Below are positions 10,991 to 21,139 of a stretch of DNA of 64,000 nt, one piece after another. Within the stretch, counting starts at the first letter, position 1; the number at the start of each line of letters is the position of its first letter. A program made the translations under genes and the position numbers. The notes beneath the pieces are model-generated. The model worked only from the letters and a program-made list of their open reading frames with translations, searched no databases and was not told where the DNA came from. The stretch lies in assembly GCA_003184365.1 (NCBI GenBank), contig NKYR01000145.1, positions 21,270-85,269 on the forward strand, written 5' to 3'. Source of the stretch: Evernia prunastri (taxonomy: Eukaryota > Ascomycota > Lecanoromycetes > Lecanorales > Parmeliaceae).

Positions 10991-12740
10991 ATGTGTATTC
11001 AGATAGTATAAAAGCTTGATCTTCTTCAGCCAGTTCTTCGTAAGAACAAGTTTCTCAATAAGCGGTAGAATGCCAAAATACGAGACTAAATGCAATAGTC
11101 TAAATGACTCGGGTAATTCTTCATCAACTCCACCAATCATTTTAACATCCCAACATGCCCTCCACCAAGACAAACAAGTTTGAGACTTCTTGTGATAGAA
11201 AGGAAGGGACAAATCAAAAATGTCTGCTGAACGAGCCAGTAATTTTGCGTGTTCATGCCAATGAAGTGCAGCATACGAAAGCAATGAAAAGGATCTCAAA
11301 TGACTGATATTTACCCAGATTATGAGTTCGCTATTCTCAAGAGCGCCAGATTGCAGATAGTCCAGACATCTTCTTGCAATCTCAAGATTCGCGAGATCCT
11401 TCTTGACACGGAAGACTTCTAGCTCAGGATTTGAATCACGTTGTACCCAAGAGGTAGTCCTTGGCTGATTGATGGACAAGACCAACTTCGTTTTCTTTGA
11501 TCGTTAGAAAGTATCCGCAGTATAAGACTTGATCTCGGATTCTTCCATCGCGAGTGAAAGAGACAATAGAAGACTCGACAGTAGGCTCGATCGCATAGCT
11601 GAGCTCCGAGAGAGTTAGAGGACGCATAGCCATGACAACCCAGCGTAATATTCTAGCGGCAATTTCTCGTCGACCGCTGTCGATCTAAAGTAGAATGCGG
11701 ACGTATAGTTCACCTAACCCTGATGGGAAAAGATCTAAGACTTTTTCGACCTCGGTCGCTTTGTATTTTGCCAGTGCCTGGGCTACAATCCCTATCCAGA
11801 GAAATATACCTTGTGCGCGATCCCGGAAGACTCTTTCCACGTGTATACGTAATGCCTCGGAATACTCTTTGTGTCTAAAGAGCTCTTTCACCTTGACCTT
11901 GATGAATAGATCAATATCTTCGTTGATCTCAGTATCTGCGTCCGGATCTAGAGAAACTCGAGAAAAGCCCGATAGCAACTCTGATATAAAATCTAAAAGT
12001 TCTCGGCTGATAACAAGTAAGTTGAGATGACAGACTGACAATTCATTGAGCTTTGCAGATAAGAGAATCGCGAATTTTCCGAATAGCATCTCCAGGGAAG
12101 CTTCATCACATTCGTCGAGACCATCTAACACACAATACGTAGTTTCCAGAGTAAAATCACAGACCATGCTCTCGAAGATCCTCCACAGCGTTTCGAATGA
12201 AAACATAGATTCTTTTTGTACTCTGAAGATTGATAGGATGTGATCGAATAGCTTCCCGCGTAATTCCAAAAGCTGGTAGATGAGTCCTCTGAGGAAAGCG
12301 ACAGCCGTGTTGCGCTTTTCGTCTTTATTGTCGCAAAAGTATTGCAGAAATAGTTTGTTTTGTGAAGGCCTTGCGGTTTGCTCAAGATCCTCAGCGAGAG
12401 AGATCGACAGCATTATCTTGCCCTTGCCGAATCCACCGGATAGCCATAGCAGTTGCGATTGGAAGCGAAGCCATGCATCATAAAGCCCATGGCCCTTGAT
12501 CCACTGACATATACCGTCGACTCTAGAACCCTTGATGTTTGACAGCTTCGCTCGATCGACCCCTGGGTCCGTTAGGAAAAGCGCGCTTGAGCAGGCCTTG
12601 GCTTCGTCTTCATTCGAACCTACTGGAACATTGATACTCAGCATCATTCTTTTAATAATATTGAGGAAGCCTTTAAGAGAAAGCCTAGTACAGATACTAT
12701 AGATACTCTCGTAACGCAGAGAAGCTTTACGTTGTAACAT
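10014..12740 (-). pseudogene. Broken NACHT-ankyrin NLR (STAND protein)
   Basis: From 12740 downward the minus strand encodes a fungal NACHT module. A pre-NACHT segment with LTDPGVDRAKL and KGSRVDGICQWI is followed by a Walker A region reading LLWLSGGFGKGKI. The usual GGPGKGKT is thus changed at P and T. Walker B is YCVLDGLDECDE. A TAG at 11685-11687 falls where the family has Gln (LLQID), and the same frame continues after it (RWVVMAMRPLTLSEL). A frameshift near 11440-11460 leads to the next frame (RDSNPELEVF) and a second near 10880-10900 leads into the array. About ten 33-residue ankyrin repeats (EKGANTEAKD, TALIAAA) end at 10014. NLRs of this kind sense non-self and trigger cell death in fungi. 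The nonsense change and two frameshifts mean no full-length product. The gene lies directly behind the SesA gene on the same strand. Confidence 0.85.
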
Positions 12741-12783
12741 TAAATTTTGGTTAGGTTACTAGGAAACTATTAGGAGTCTTTAC
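12725..12783 (-). other. Candidate intron linking SesA to NACHT
   Basis: On the minus strand GTAAAG follows the codon for the last Phe of the tail, CCTAACC supplies a branch site, and AAAG ends the interval. Phase is kept: the split codon is GCT and the next residues are those of the NACHT frame (SLRYES). The acceptor (A before AG) is weak, so this may not be used. Confidence 0.35.
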
Positions 12784-13414
12784 CGAAATTCATCGGGCCA
12801 CGGTCAGAGTTGTATTGTCGCGCGCTACCCTGAGCGTTGTGTTCCCCCTGAGCATTATACTGAGTACCAGATCCCGAGTTTGTATTCGTGAAACCAGGCT
12901 CCTGGAACTCAAGGGCGGGAACGGAAGGCGAGACAGCCGACACGTCTGTTATAGCTTTGATGATCTGCTCTTGTTGAGCTTTGGTCGCGGTCTTCATGCC
13001 GCGCTCGCAGGCTAAGAGTTGTACGTCCTCCAGCATTCCTTTCATCAGGTTCTCCACCTCATTTCCTTTCCCCCACGCTTTGACTGCCTTATAGTATCGC
13101 TTCAAGTCCGAAGAACCGTCTGCGGGGAGGGCCTTGCGGAACAATTCTTCCAACTTTCTGGCCTTCTTTTCGCAAGCCTCAACAACATGCTGCACTCCCT
13201 TGCACGAATCATTATTGACCTTTCTCTCTTCAATGTTTTGCTTTGTTGAGTCCAACGTATTTCCAACGATTGGAAGTCGACCTGCGACCTCGCGAAAAGC
13301 TTCTGGAAGGCCTTGCGCGTTCGTCGCGGCGTCATATATATTTTTAGTCCCATCGATAATCGAAATAATCGACGAAATCACCCCCAAGACTGCAATAACT
13401 TCGGCGCCCGACAT
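12770..13414 (-). CDS. SesA-type NLR-partner protein with C-terminal amyloid-like motif
   Basis: A 214-aa protein starts at the ATG at 13414 (MSGAEVIAVLG); an in-frame ATG at 13477 is less likely. The N-terminal 130 residues match the SesA domain found at the N-terminus of fungal NACHT/P-loop NTPases and in free effectors: LGVISSIISIIDGTKNIYDA, GLPEAFREVAGRLPIV. A linker follows, then a short Gln/Asn/Gly-rich tail near residues 180-213 with the pseudo-repeats GSGTQYNAQG and GSARQYNSDRG, ending PMNFGKD. This resembles the sigma class of amyloid signalling motifs described for fungal SesA/NLR pairs, in which an activated NLR templates the fold onto its partner. That role is inferred from the family. 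The frame is intact, unlike the NACHT gene 30 nt downstream. A 59-nt GT-AG candidate intron (12783-12725) could fuse the two in frame. Confidence 0.85.
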   Translation of the reverse strand: MSGAEVIAVLGVISSIISIIDGTKNIYDAATNAQGLPEAFREVAGRLPIVGNTLDSTKQNIEERKVNNDSCKGVQHVVEACEKKARKLEELFRKALPADGSSDLKRYYKAVKAWGKGNEVENLMKGMLEDVQLLACERGMKTATKAQQEQIIKAITDVSAVSPSVPALEFQEPGFTNTNSGSGTQYNAQGEHNAQGSARQYNSDRGPMNFGKDS

Positions 13415-13477
13415 GACGTGTAGTGTGGAAAAAAGGAAGACTAGACGTGCTAGTTGATTTTCATTAGCATGAACCAT

Positions 13478-14581
13478 AGATGATTAGATAGATGCACTTG
13501 CAGGATATCTCCCAACAAGGCTGTAGATCAACGGCTGCTCCCTCCGCTATTCACCTAAACCCGAAATCCAAGGAAGTGAGAGGAGTCGTTGCTTTGTGTT
13601 TCAAGCACTGTAAGAGGCATCTAAGATGATAGAGGATGGATGAATATCCACGAGATCCTTGCGTACGGAGGAGGGAGCGAGGGTCTGCACAAGAAGTCTT
13701 GGACGCCAAGACTCCTAAGCAGCGATCTCGGATACCTAAGCAGCGATCTCAATGTAGCATCCGAGGTGATCATCAATACACATCATCTACTGCCTGTGAA
13801 AGTCCCTAGCTACAATGACGAAGACCCTTCTTCAGAAGACTCGGCCGAGAATGAACTAAATATAAGACTGTAGGTATGAATCTCAAAGAAACGAAATAGA
13901 GCTTCATCTTCGACCCTAATAGAAGGTCTTGATACAAGATGATGACGATAAGATCAGAAGAACGTGACACAGTCATCCCGGTCCTTCAATCAATTCGAAG
14001 ATAATTGTCAAGGAGGCTTTCGGGGTCTCTGACGGCGGATATGGGCAGGGCAGCGATGACGACGTTGCCTATGCTGAAGTGCATTGGGAGGATTAAGGCG
14101 AGGGGTTTTTCTGTATGCTAGTTATGATGTTGCGTCCATAAAAAGAGGAAGGGCAGTGCCCCGCTAGTGTCGACGAGGTAGGGGGGTTTGAGTGTTTGTG
14201 TTTGCTGCGGTATCATGACATGCGATTCGTGGAACATCATTTCAGGAACCGTTCATCGACCCTTTTTTGACAATAGCAGGCCGGAAGCCCATTAGGCAGT
14301 TCGCCAGAACTATTTCGCACAGATGTAGTACAGTGGAGAGCAAATAATTCAAGTATCTCCATATATGTTCGAACAGGGGATACGTACACGTAATATGAGC
14401 GTTGAATTAAATTGGTCAGGGCAAGATCGGGTGTGGCAGTGATGGTTGATCAAGGATATGATCTCGGCGTTCTGATGTGTTTTGTAGTGTTTCACCATAC
14501 TTATGGACCAAAACGAAGTACACACTTGCCTACATCTTTTGGACGCCACAGATGATCACGTGGTGGGCCAAGGCTTTCGGT
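13478..14581. other. Intergenic between SesA and kinase genes
   Basis: No gene recognised. A 77-codon plus-strand frame at 13640-13873 contains a repeated 17-nt phrase (CTAAGCAGCGATCTC twice) and no domain. Confidence 0.5.
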
Positions 14582-15867
14582 TCAGACCTCAGTGGAGCGC
14601 AGGTAGGGGTGCTCTAAAGCTTCTGCGGCAGTCGGTCTTTCATTGTGATCCATGATGAGGAGAGAATCAATAAAATCCAAGAGCCCCGGATCCACTTTTG
14701 GGCCAGGTAGAGATTCGAGTTCCCGACGTAAAGTCGCCACGTGAATGAGAGCTACTGGTCCATCAATCTCAGGAGCTATGTACGTGCCCGTAGACAACTC
14801 ATTAGCCTTACGGAATTCCGCCTCGTAAACTGGGTTTTGGACAGGCGGACCCAGCGGGCCAATTAGTCGATCTATCATGGCAATGCACCAAGCTTCCGTA
14901 TGATATTCAATGACCTTTTCCCCAATGCCGAATATGGCTGTGTTCCCTAGCCAGTGCGCGAGCTGGCTCATTAGCTAGATTGCCGGTAAGAGAGTGTGAC
15001 AACAAACCGTGACGCCAAGTGACCAGATATCAGACGACGGCCAGCAGCCCAAACCTCGCCATACCTCCGGCGCCCTGCATTCAATAGGCTGTATGCGGTA
15101 CTTGTTGAAACCCGCCCGCATTACTGAAAATGTCAGAGGGATTAAAGATGGTTTGCCAGGTCTCCCATGATTTCCGAGATCTCCCAACTTCACCACCGGA
15201 GAAGTGGTGTCGATATTTGAGAGAAAGATATTGTTAGGATTAACATCTAACCTTATCAGCATAACCATAATAACCGCAGTAGCTGGTATAGCTGACCGGT
15301 ATGCATCGCATTCGCCGACGCGAAGAGATCGAGTGCTTCCAAGACGGACCTGGCAATAACCTTAGGAAGGACCGATCTCTCGCGGAATGGCTCTGCGCGT
15401 ACGTTCCACAAAACATGGTCCATCCATTCGAAAACCAGACATGGCGGATCTTCGGAAGGTTTGTCAAACCGAGCACGACCTCGCTCCTCAACCATTTCCC
15501 ACTGTCCAACAACATCGTGGAGTTTCCTTATCACCGGGCTTGTTTTGACGGGGCCAGGTCCTTCGTAGATCTCATACTCGCGATTGAGAGCCATTCTTTC
15601 CATCGCAGGCGACCAATGACCTGGTGCTTTCGAGGTGTATTCTGGGAAGGTGGGAGGAGGAGCGCTTTTGACCATGACACTGTGGTGAGTTAATTGTGCA
15701 CTGACACGGACTAGAGGAGCTGAGACTTACAACTTGGGTTCGGCATCGGGTACATTTATAGACTGCGCTTTGAAGACGAAGTCGGACTTCAAGGGCTCGA
15801 GCAACCTGTAGGCGACCTTTGCCCCTTGAAGGACGCGACTAGATTGGAGCGACATCCGTGGTGGCAT
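14582..15867 (-). CDS. SRPK-like protein kinase, four exons
   Basis: Exons 15867-15731, 15679-15297, 15246-15008 and 14962-14582 join in phase to 379 codons. The three introns are GT-AG; the last has a GCTAATG branch and a CAG acceptor. An early strand motif YRLLEPLKS...VFKAQ supplies the likely ATP lysine. The catalytic loop reads HTDVNPNN, the metal-binding motif GDLGN and the APE motif RAPEVWRGL, followed by DIWSLGVT. HTD instead of HRD, and the C-lobe, are typical of fungal SRPK-like (CMGC) kinases. Asn replaces the usual catalytic-loop lysine, and no clear glycine loop is seen, so activity is uncertain. An insertion of about 14 residues after GDLGN could be an unrecognised short intron. 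It lies upstream of the permease gene on the same strand with no evident functional link. Confidence 0.8.
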
Positions 15868-16324
15868 TGTCTGCTTCTGACCTTCCCATCATAGCAGAGA
15901 GCGCTAGACCATACTGAGTCTGCGGTATGGACGTTGCTGAGGGTTGTCACGAATGGGTCAAATGTAAACAGAGCGCCACATCTTGCTTACTTAAGCGCCA
16001 AGGCTGGTAGATCTTCACCTTGGCGCCACAGGCGCACATTTAAAGCAATCCACAATATTCAGGGATTCAAGTGCCGCAACTCGAAGTAGCTAATGACCGT
16101 CTGATGAATGAGAATCAGAGTCGAAGGTGGGTTTGAAAGTGGTCTGATGGCTGTGGTGAAAGGTATTGGCTCATTTGGTAAAGGCTTTGTCTTATTATCT
16201 CGCTCGGGGGGTTGTAAGTCACCCTAATTTACGTTCGTTTCCTTGCAATACAGCACACGCTCTTCGCTAAATATCCCGCTCTTTCTTGTTCTGCTCTTTC
16301 TTGTTCTACTCTTCCTTCCCACTA
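15868..16324. other. Kinase promoter / permease 3' region
   Basis: No frame of interest. It holds the upstream region of the minus-strand kinase and the CT-rich 3' flank of the permease gene. Confidence 0.5.
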
Positions 16325-18154
16325 CTACCTTCCAACTTTCTTCAACTCTAGATACCTCAAGGGCGGGTACGTGACGCACGCGAAGGCAATCGACAACCAC
16401 GCCCCAATGTCACCTCCATACCCCCCAATCTTCAAAGCGATAGGCCCTTGATACCAAGCCTGATCCATCCCAGTGATAGCTCCCGCCCAGCCTACTAGCC
16501 AAGCAAACAGCGCCGCCGCACCAATGGGCAACTTCTTCTTATCCTCCCACGCCGTCCAATCGAACGGCACACCGCGGAGTACGTGGAAAAGGAGATGTTC
16601 TTCCAACGCAATGGTGATCCAAGGGCATATCCAGTAGCTCATGATCGGGAGGAAATTCTCGAAGATGTTGAACAAATGATTGCGCCCCGCAACGGAGCAG
16701 ACGAGCTCTATGACTGAAATAAGTACGCACCAAACCCAGCGAGGAATCGCCTTTGCATAACGACCAAGGACTTGGGCGGACAGCGCCGCCGCGTAAGTAC
16801 AGGGTGCGTTGTTGGTGACGGAGCCGAGGGCGAGGATGACCACGCAGAAGCCACCAAGGCCGCCGAGGCCGTCATAACAGGCTAGAAGGAGTGCACCAGA
16901 TGAAATGCTATAGGCGTCGTTCCAGTCCGGGGTTACGGGCACGCCGGTCGCAATGGCCACGCCAATAATGTTACAGAAGATCAGACCTAGCCAGTTGCCT
17001 GTCCACGTCGCCAAGAAAGTGATCTGTTTGGAAGTCGTGGTTGGATAGTAGACGTAGAAGTCGGCACCGATGGCACTAAAACCAATAACGGTGGCGAACT
17101 CTAACGCAAAGAAAGAACAACGATTTGCGGTGATCGTACCAGCGGGTCCGATAGAGACTGCGGAGGTGTCGAAATTCCTGCCCGCGGAGCCGATAAGGAC
17201 AAGGATAGCGAACAGTTGTGGGATGTAAGCGTATCTATTTCGCCGTAAGACTGTTGATTTTCACTTCACCTCTCACCGTGATGATTCGGAGGAGGTATCG
17301 GAGGCGCACCTTTCAATGGCTTGGACAATGGCAATACCAAAAGTGGCGATGAAGCCAATGCAAACCGCGCTGACAACACAGCCAACAGCGATACTCAAGC
17401 CTCCACCGTTGACGGCCGAAAACATCTGGCCGGCGATGATGCATCCGATGATTCCCCAGCCTATTTGCATGATCATATTGAGAAGACAAGCAAGCTTTGA
17501 AGGCCAGTAGCCCATGAAATATCGCCCGATGATCTATTGAGCAAACCATATCAGTCATGATTCAGAGCCAGATAGGGATGCTAAAAGTCCTAAGGTATCC
17601 TATCCGTGAGACCTCCAACGGGCCTGATCTATGCGTTGATCTCACACACCTACCATGGTTCGATTTCCACTTTCTGGCCCAAATGTGGATGTGTAAGAGG
17701 GGCCACACGAAGAAAGGGCAGTGGCAAAGATAACAATGCAGACGCTATCTACCCAGCCAAGCTGAAAGACAAGCGGTCCCAGCAGGCCAGTGATAATATT
17801 TGCTGCCGTCAAATTCATAGTGAACCACAGCGCAACCATTTGTAGGTAATCGTTTCTCCCACCAGCCTGCTTCTCCTCGCTCGACACACGTGTTATACCA
17901 CGGGCTTCAAGCCCGGAAAGGCCTTCCACCTTAGCGTTCCAGTTGGCGAATTTGTCTTTGAGGGTAAGAAAGGGAGCAGGAGGGACGCCATGCTGATTTG
18001 AAGAGTCAAACGAAGGAGTGGTGTTGAAAGCGTCCGGAAAGGTCTCGCTGCCGGTATTGGAGGTGGCATTGATTGCAGTGGACTTCAACCCAATCCATTT
18101 CTCAACGTCGTTGTCGGGTACCCGATGCGCACCGAGATGGTCTAGTTGATTCAT
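16325..18154 (-). CDS. Purine-cytosine permease (NCS1 family, Fcy2/FcyB-like)
   Basis: Three exons, 18154-17654, 17533-17310 and 17234-16325, join in phase to 544 aa, close to the usual length of fungal purine-cytosine permeases. The hydrophilic N-terminus includes KFANWNAKVEGLSGLEARGI. Family hallmarks follow: DYLQMVALWFTMNLTAANI, GPLVFQLGW, SCGPSYTSTFGPESGNRTM and, after the first splice, IIGRYFMGYWPSKL. The later part has GFSAIGADFYVYYP and NWLGLIFCNIIGVAIATG, and about 12 hydrophobic segments in all. It should import adenine, guanine, hypoxanthine and cytosine with protons across the plasma membrane (family knowledge). Introns have GTAGGT and GTGCGC donors and TAG acceptors. All motifs appear intact. 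Confidence 0.93.
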
Positions 18155-19563
18155 AGCGGAAGAAGTGGATGAAACGAGGAGAGTGAAAAGCGAATGAGAA
18201 GAACAGGAAGAGAGTCACGATATGATGTTAGCGGATGGTGGGGTCACGGCCATCCGACTCTTGCTATTGATTGGACACGAGTCCCAGACTCACGCGCCTT
18301 CCTAAATTAAAGTAGTGAGTCCATACTTTCGCAGCTGGGAGTTTGTGCATACCCACATACCAAGCGTCTGGAAAGTCTCGGTCGTGGGGAATGCAGGAGC
18401 TTGCTGCACGGCTCACGAATGAGTTTCGTTTTCCCTGCAACCTGCAGCTTCGCGTGCCCGATGATGTGGAGGCTTAAGCGTGCAGATGCATGCAAGTACC
18501 GAGTACGGGTAGCTCGTACTCGGCTAACCTATGCGCGTTTTATACACGCATCTCGAGCGCTAGAATTACTCGAGCATCAGATCACAGTCGACTAGATCTG
18601 TAAACGGTCAACCCTTCTTCCTGTTTCGGGTCGCGAGCTAAAGCAGGTTCCAGGAAATACCATTACCAAGGGGATAGGTCGCCCCTCCCGCTACGCGGGT
18701 CGGCGGTTAACCGATTCAAACGGCTACCATACCTGCAACGGCTAAGACACCATTCACCTCGCTTTCGTCGATCCATCACGAAGAGCATGGCTTGCCGACT
18801 AGAAAGCAGAGCTCTGAATCCTTCTCATCGAGCTTTTTGGATTTTTCCCGCCGACATAACAACTGTCCAAGAACAACAAGAATATGTCAAACATGCTCAT
18901 CCTCTCGGATTCCGTATCGTCTATCACTGTTACTCGCAACCTGTTTTTGCGCATGATCTTTACTTGTCTCACTCTTCCTCAACCACCCCCGAGTCCTTCT
19001 GACACAACAAATCCTCTATATCGTCCTCAATCGAAACCCGGATTCCCTCATCCCCACTACGGAATACGACAACAACGCCCTCGGGGGCTCAGGGCAAACT
19101 TGAAACCCCATGGGCAGAAAGATGCTCTTCTCAACAAGGCATCCAAAGAGCGCGAGGCTCTTGGGGGCTCCGGCTTGCGAGGAAGTGAAATAGAGGTCCA
19201 TTGTTCAAACGAAGCCCGGGGTCCCTTTGGGTGGGAGATGTTTTCTTTTTGGCCAGCGATTTGCTTTCAAGGCGTAATGTATGTTTCATCTTATGGGGGC
19301 TGGGGGCTCAAGGCATGATGCTTCTTCTCACCTTATGAAGACTGAGGGCTCAAATTCCAGCAAGGCACCGAGGGATCTTTCAACGCGGGTTCTGGGGGCT
19401 CATTATCATCATCGTGTGGGGAGTTGGATCCCATAATGGGAGGTTTTAGATAGCGTATGCGTCCAGCCCGAGGGTGGGAATCTCGGGGTACGATGCTTTT
19501 GGCTGGGCCTTAGATGCCTGTGAAGTTCTCTGCGTGGTAACCCGTATAGTGTCCAGTATGACT

Positions 19564-19564
19564 T

Positions 19565-19599
<35 letters not shown>

Positions 19600-19600
19600 T
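19564..19600. repeat. (AATC)n microsatellite
   Basis: About nine uninterrupted AATC units, followed by a slightly altered one. Confidence 0.9.
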
Positions 19601-21086
19601 CATCAATCTCACTACGGGCCGCTAATCTTCCTCAACTATCAACAAGCAGGCGAAGCGTATACCGCGGATACCGCTGACAGTTCTCCGCAAAGAAACAAGA
19701 GGAGTCAACAACATGTCAGAGGTCATCGAAAAACAGCTCGAAACGGCCATCTGAACCGTCTTCTATTGAAGTCTCTCAAGGTCAGGCAGGTCAATCATGT
19801 CATCCAACCTAACATGATACAGTAAAAGTACTTGTCAGTAGAATAGTGATCTAAAGAACATATGACTGATTAGTGCCGCGACTCGATGCTCAGCGAATAG
19901 TCATATCGTCTAACAATGGAACACATCAACCCACCAGGTTGAAGTCGCCATGGCAAACCCATTCGCATCCCGACTCATACTCTGTATCCAGCTAATATTA
20001 TACATAGAGACGAGACGGAATCACGACGCGGTTCAACGCACCGAAACGGCGCATTCGCTGCTGCTCCCTGTCCATGTTTCACGCTGTATGCCATTGCTGC
20101 GCTCCTCGGGTGAGGTTCCTGACCTCGCGTTCATGCGTTCTCGATTCGGTTTTCCTTGGTGGGTTACTTTGGTGAGGAGAAGTAGTAAGAAGCCACTGAT
20201 TTTTCAAGCCAATAGCTTTCGCAAAGTGTAGAACCCATCTTCATACGTCAAATCTCATAATCCACTCGACCTCGCTCATCTACCAGCAATCATTGCGTCG
20301 CAATACTACATGCCTCAATTGGAACACCATTTCGCGACATTAGATCCTTCGCGTGAGGTCTCCACTTATCTTATCAGTCGCTAGAAGTACGAGTAAAAGT
20401 TCGACCGTGATACCGTATCTAGTTGAGTTCCGGCGATTTGAGAGCTGAGCAGGTCTTAGCTAGCCTCTGGCCGAATTCAAGAAGAAAGTGCCTTGAAAAG
20501 GAGCAGAGCGAACGCAGAAGCACACCAACGTCCCTGTAGGTGCCAGGACGAACGGAGCTCAAATCCTGCGGGATGTGACTTGGAAACCTCTGTCCAACTC
20601 GTCCGACCCATCTCTCAACGCCAACTTCAGCGCGTGAGGTTGACGAAAGATCCATTCCATTGTGCCTATCTAGGCGGGACATACGTGCCCATGCATGCGC
20701 GAAGATCTCTCCGTCCCTTCCAGCAACCCTATCGTAACGCCCAGCAGTCTAATCTCTGCTAGACCGGTCGACGTTACTCTTCCCTCGGAGACAAATAAAG
20801 AAGTAGGCTAGGCTTCGATCTCGCCCTCAATTTGCTCGCCGGAAAACATGCCAAAAGACAAACCTGTGCTCAGCCCCCACCCGAACGTAATTCCAAAACG
20901 AGGGTGTGGCATTGGCACGATAGGCTACATAGACTGTCACAACAGCTTCCAACTCCCCGGGCTTCCTAAAAACAACGACAGAAATCGACACTGCACCCGA
21001 GCGATGCCTACCTCGTATCACCATCAAGTCAGGAAACCATCTCGGCAGCACGCTTGAACCCTACGTCTATTTTGTCTGCGCATATA

Positions 21087-21139
21087 CCGACACACACACA
21101 TACATATATATACACGCCAGCGACAGCGACAGCGACAGC
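21087..21139. repeat. CA/TA and (CGACAG)n simple repeats
   Basis: ACACACACA-type and ATATATAT sequence is followed by three to four CGACAG units. Confidence 0.7.
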
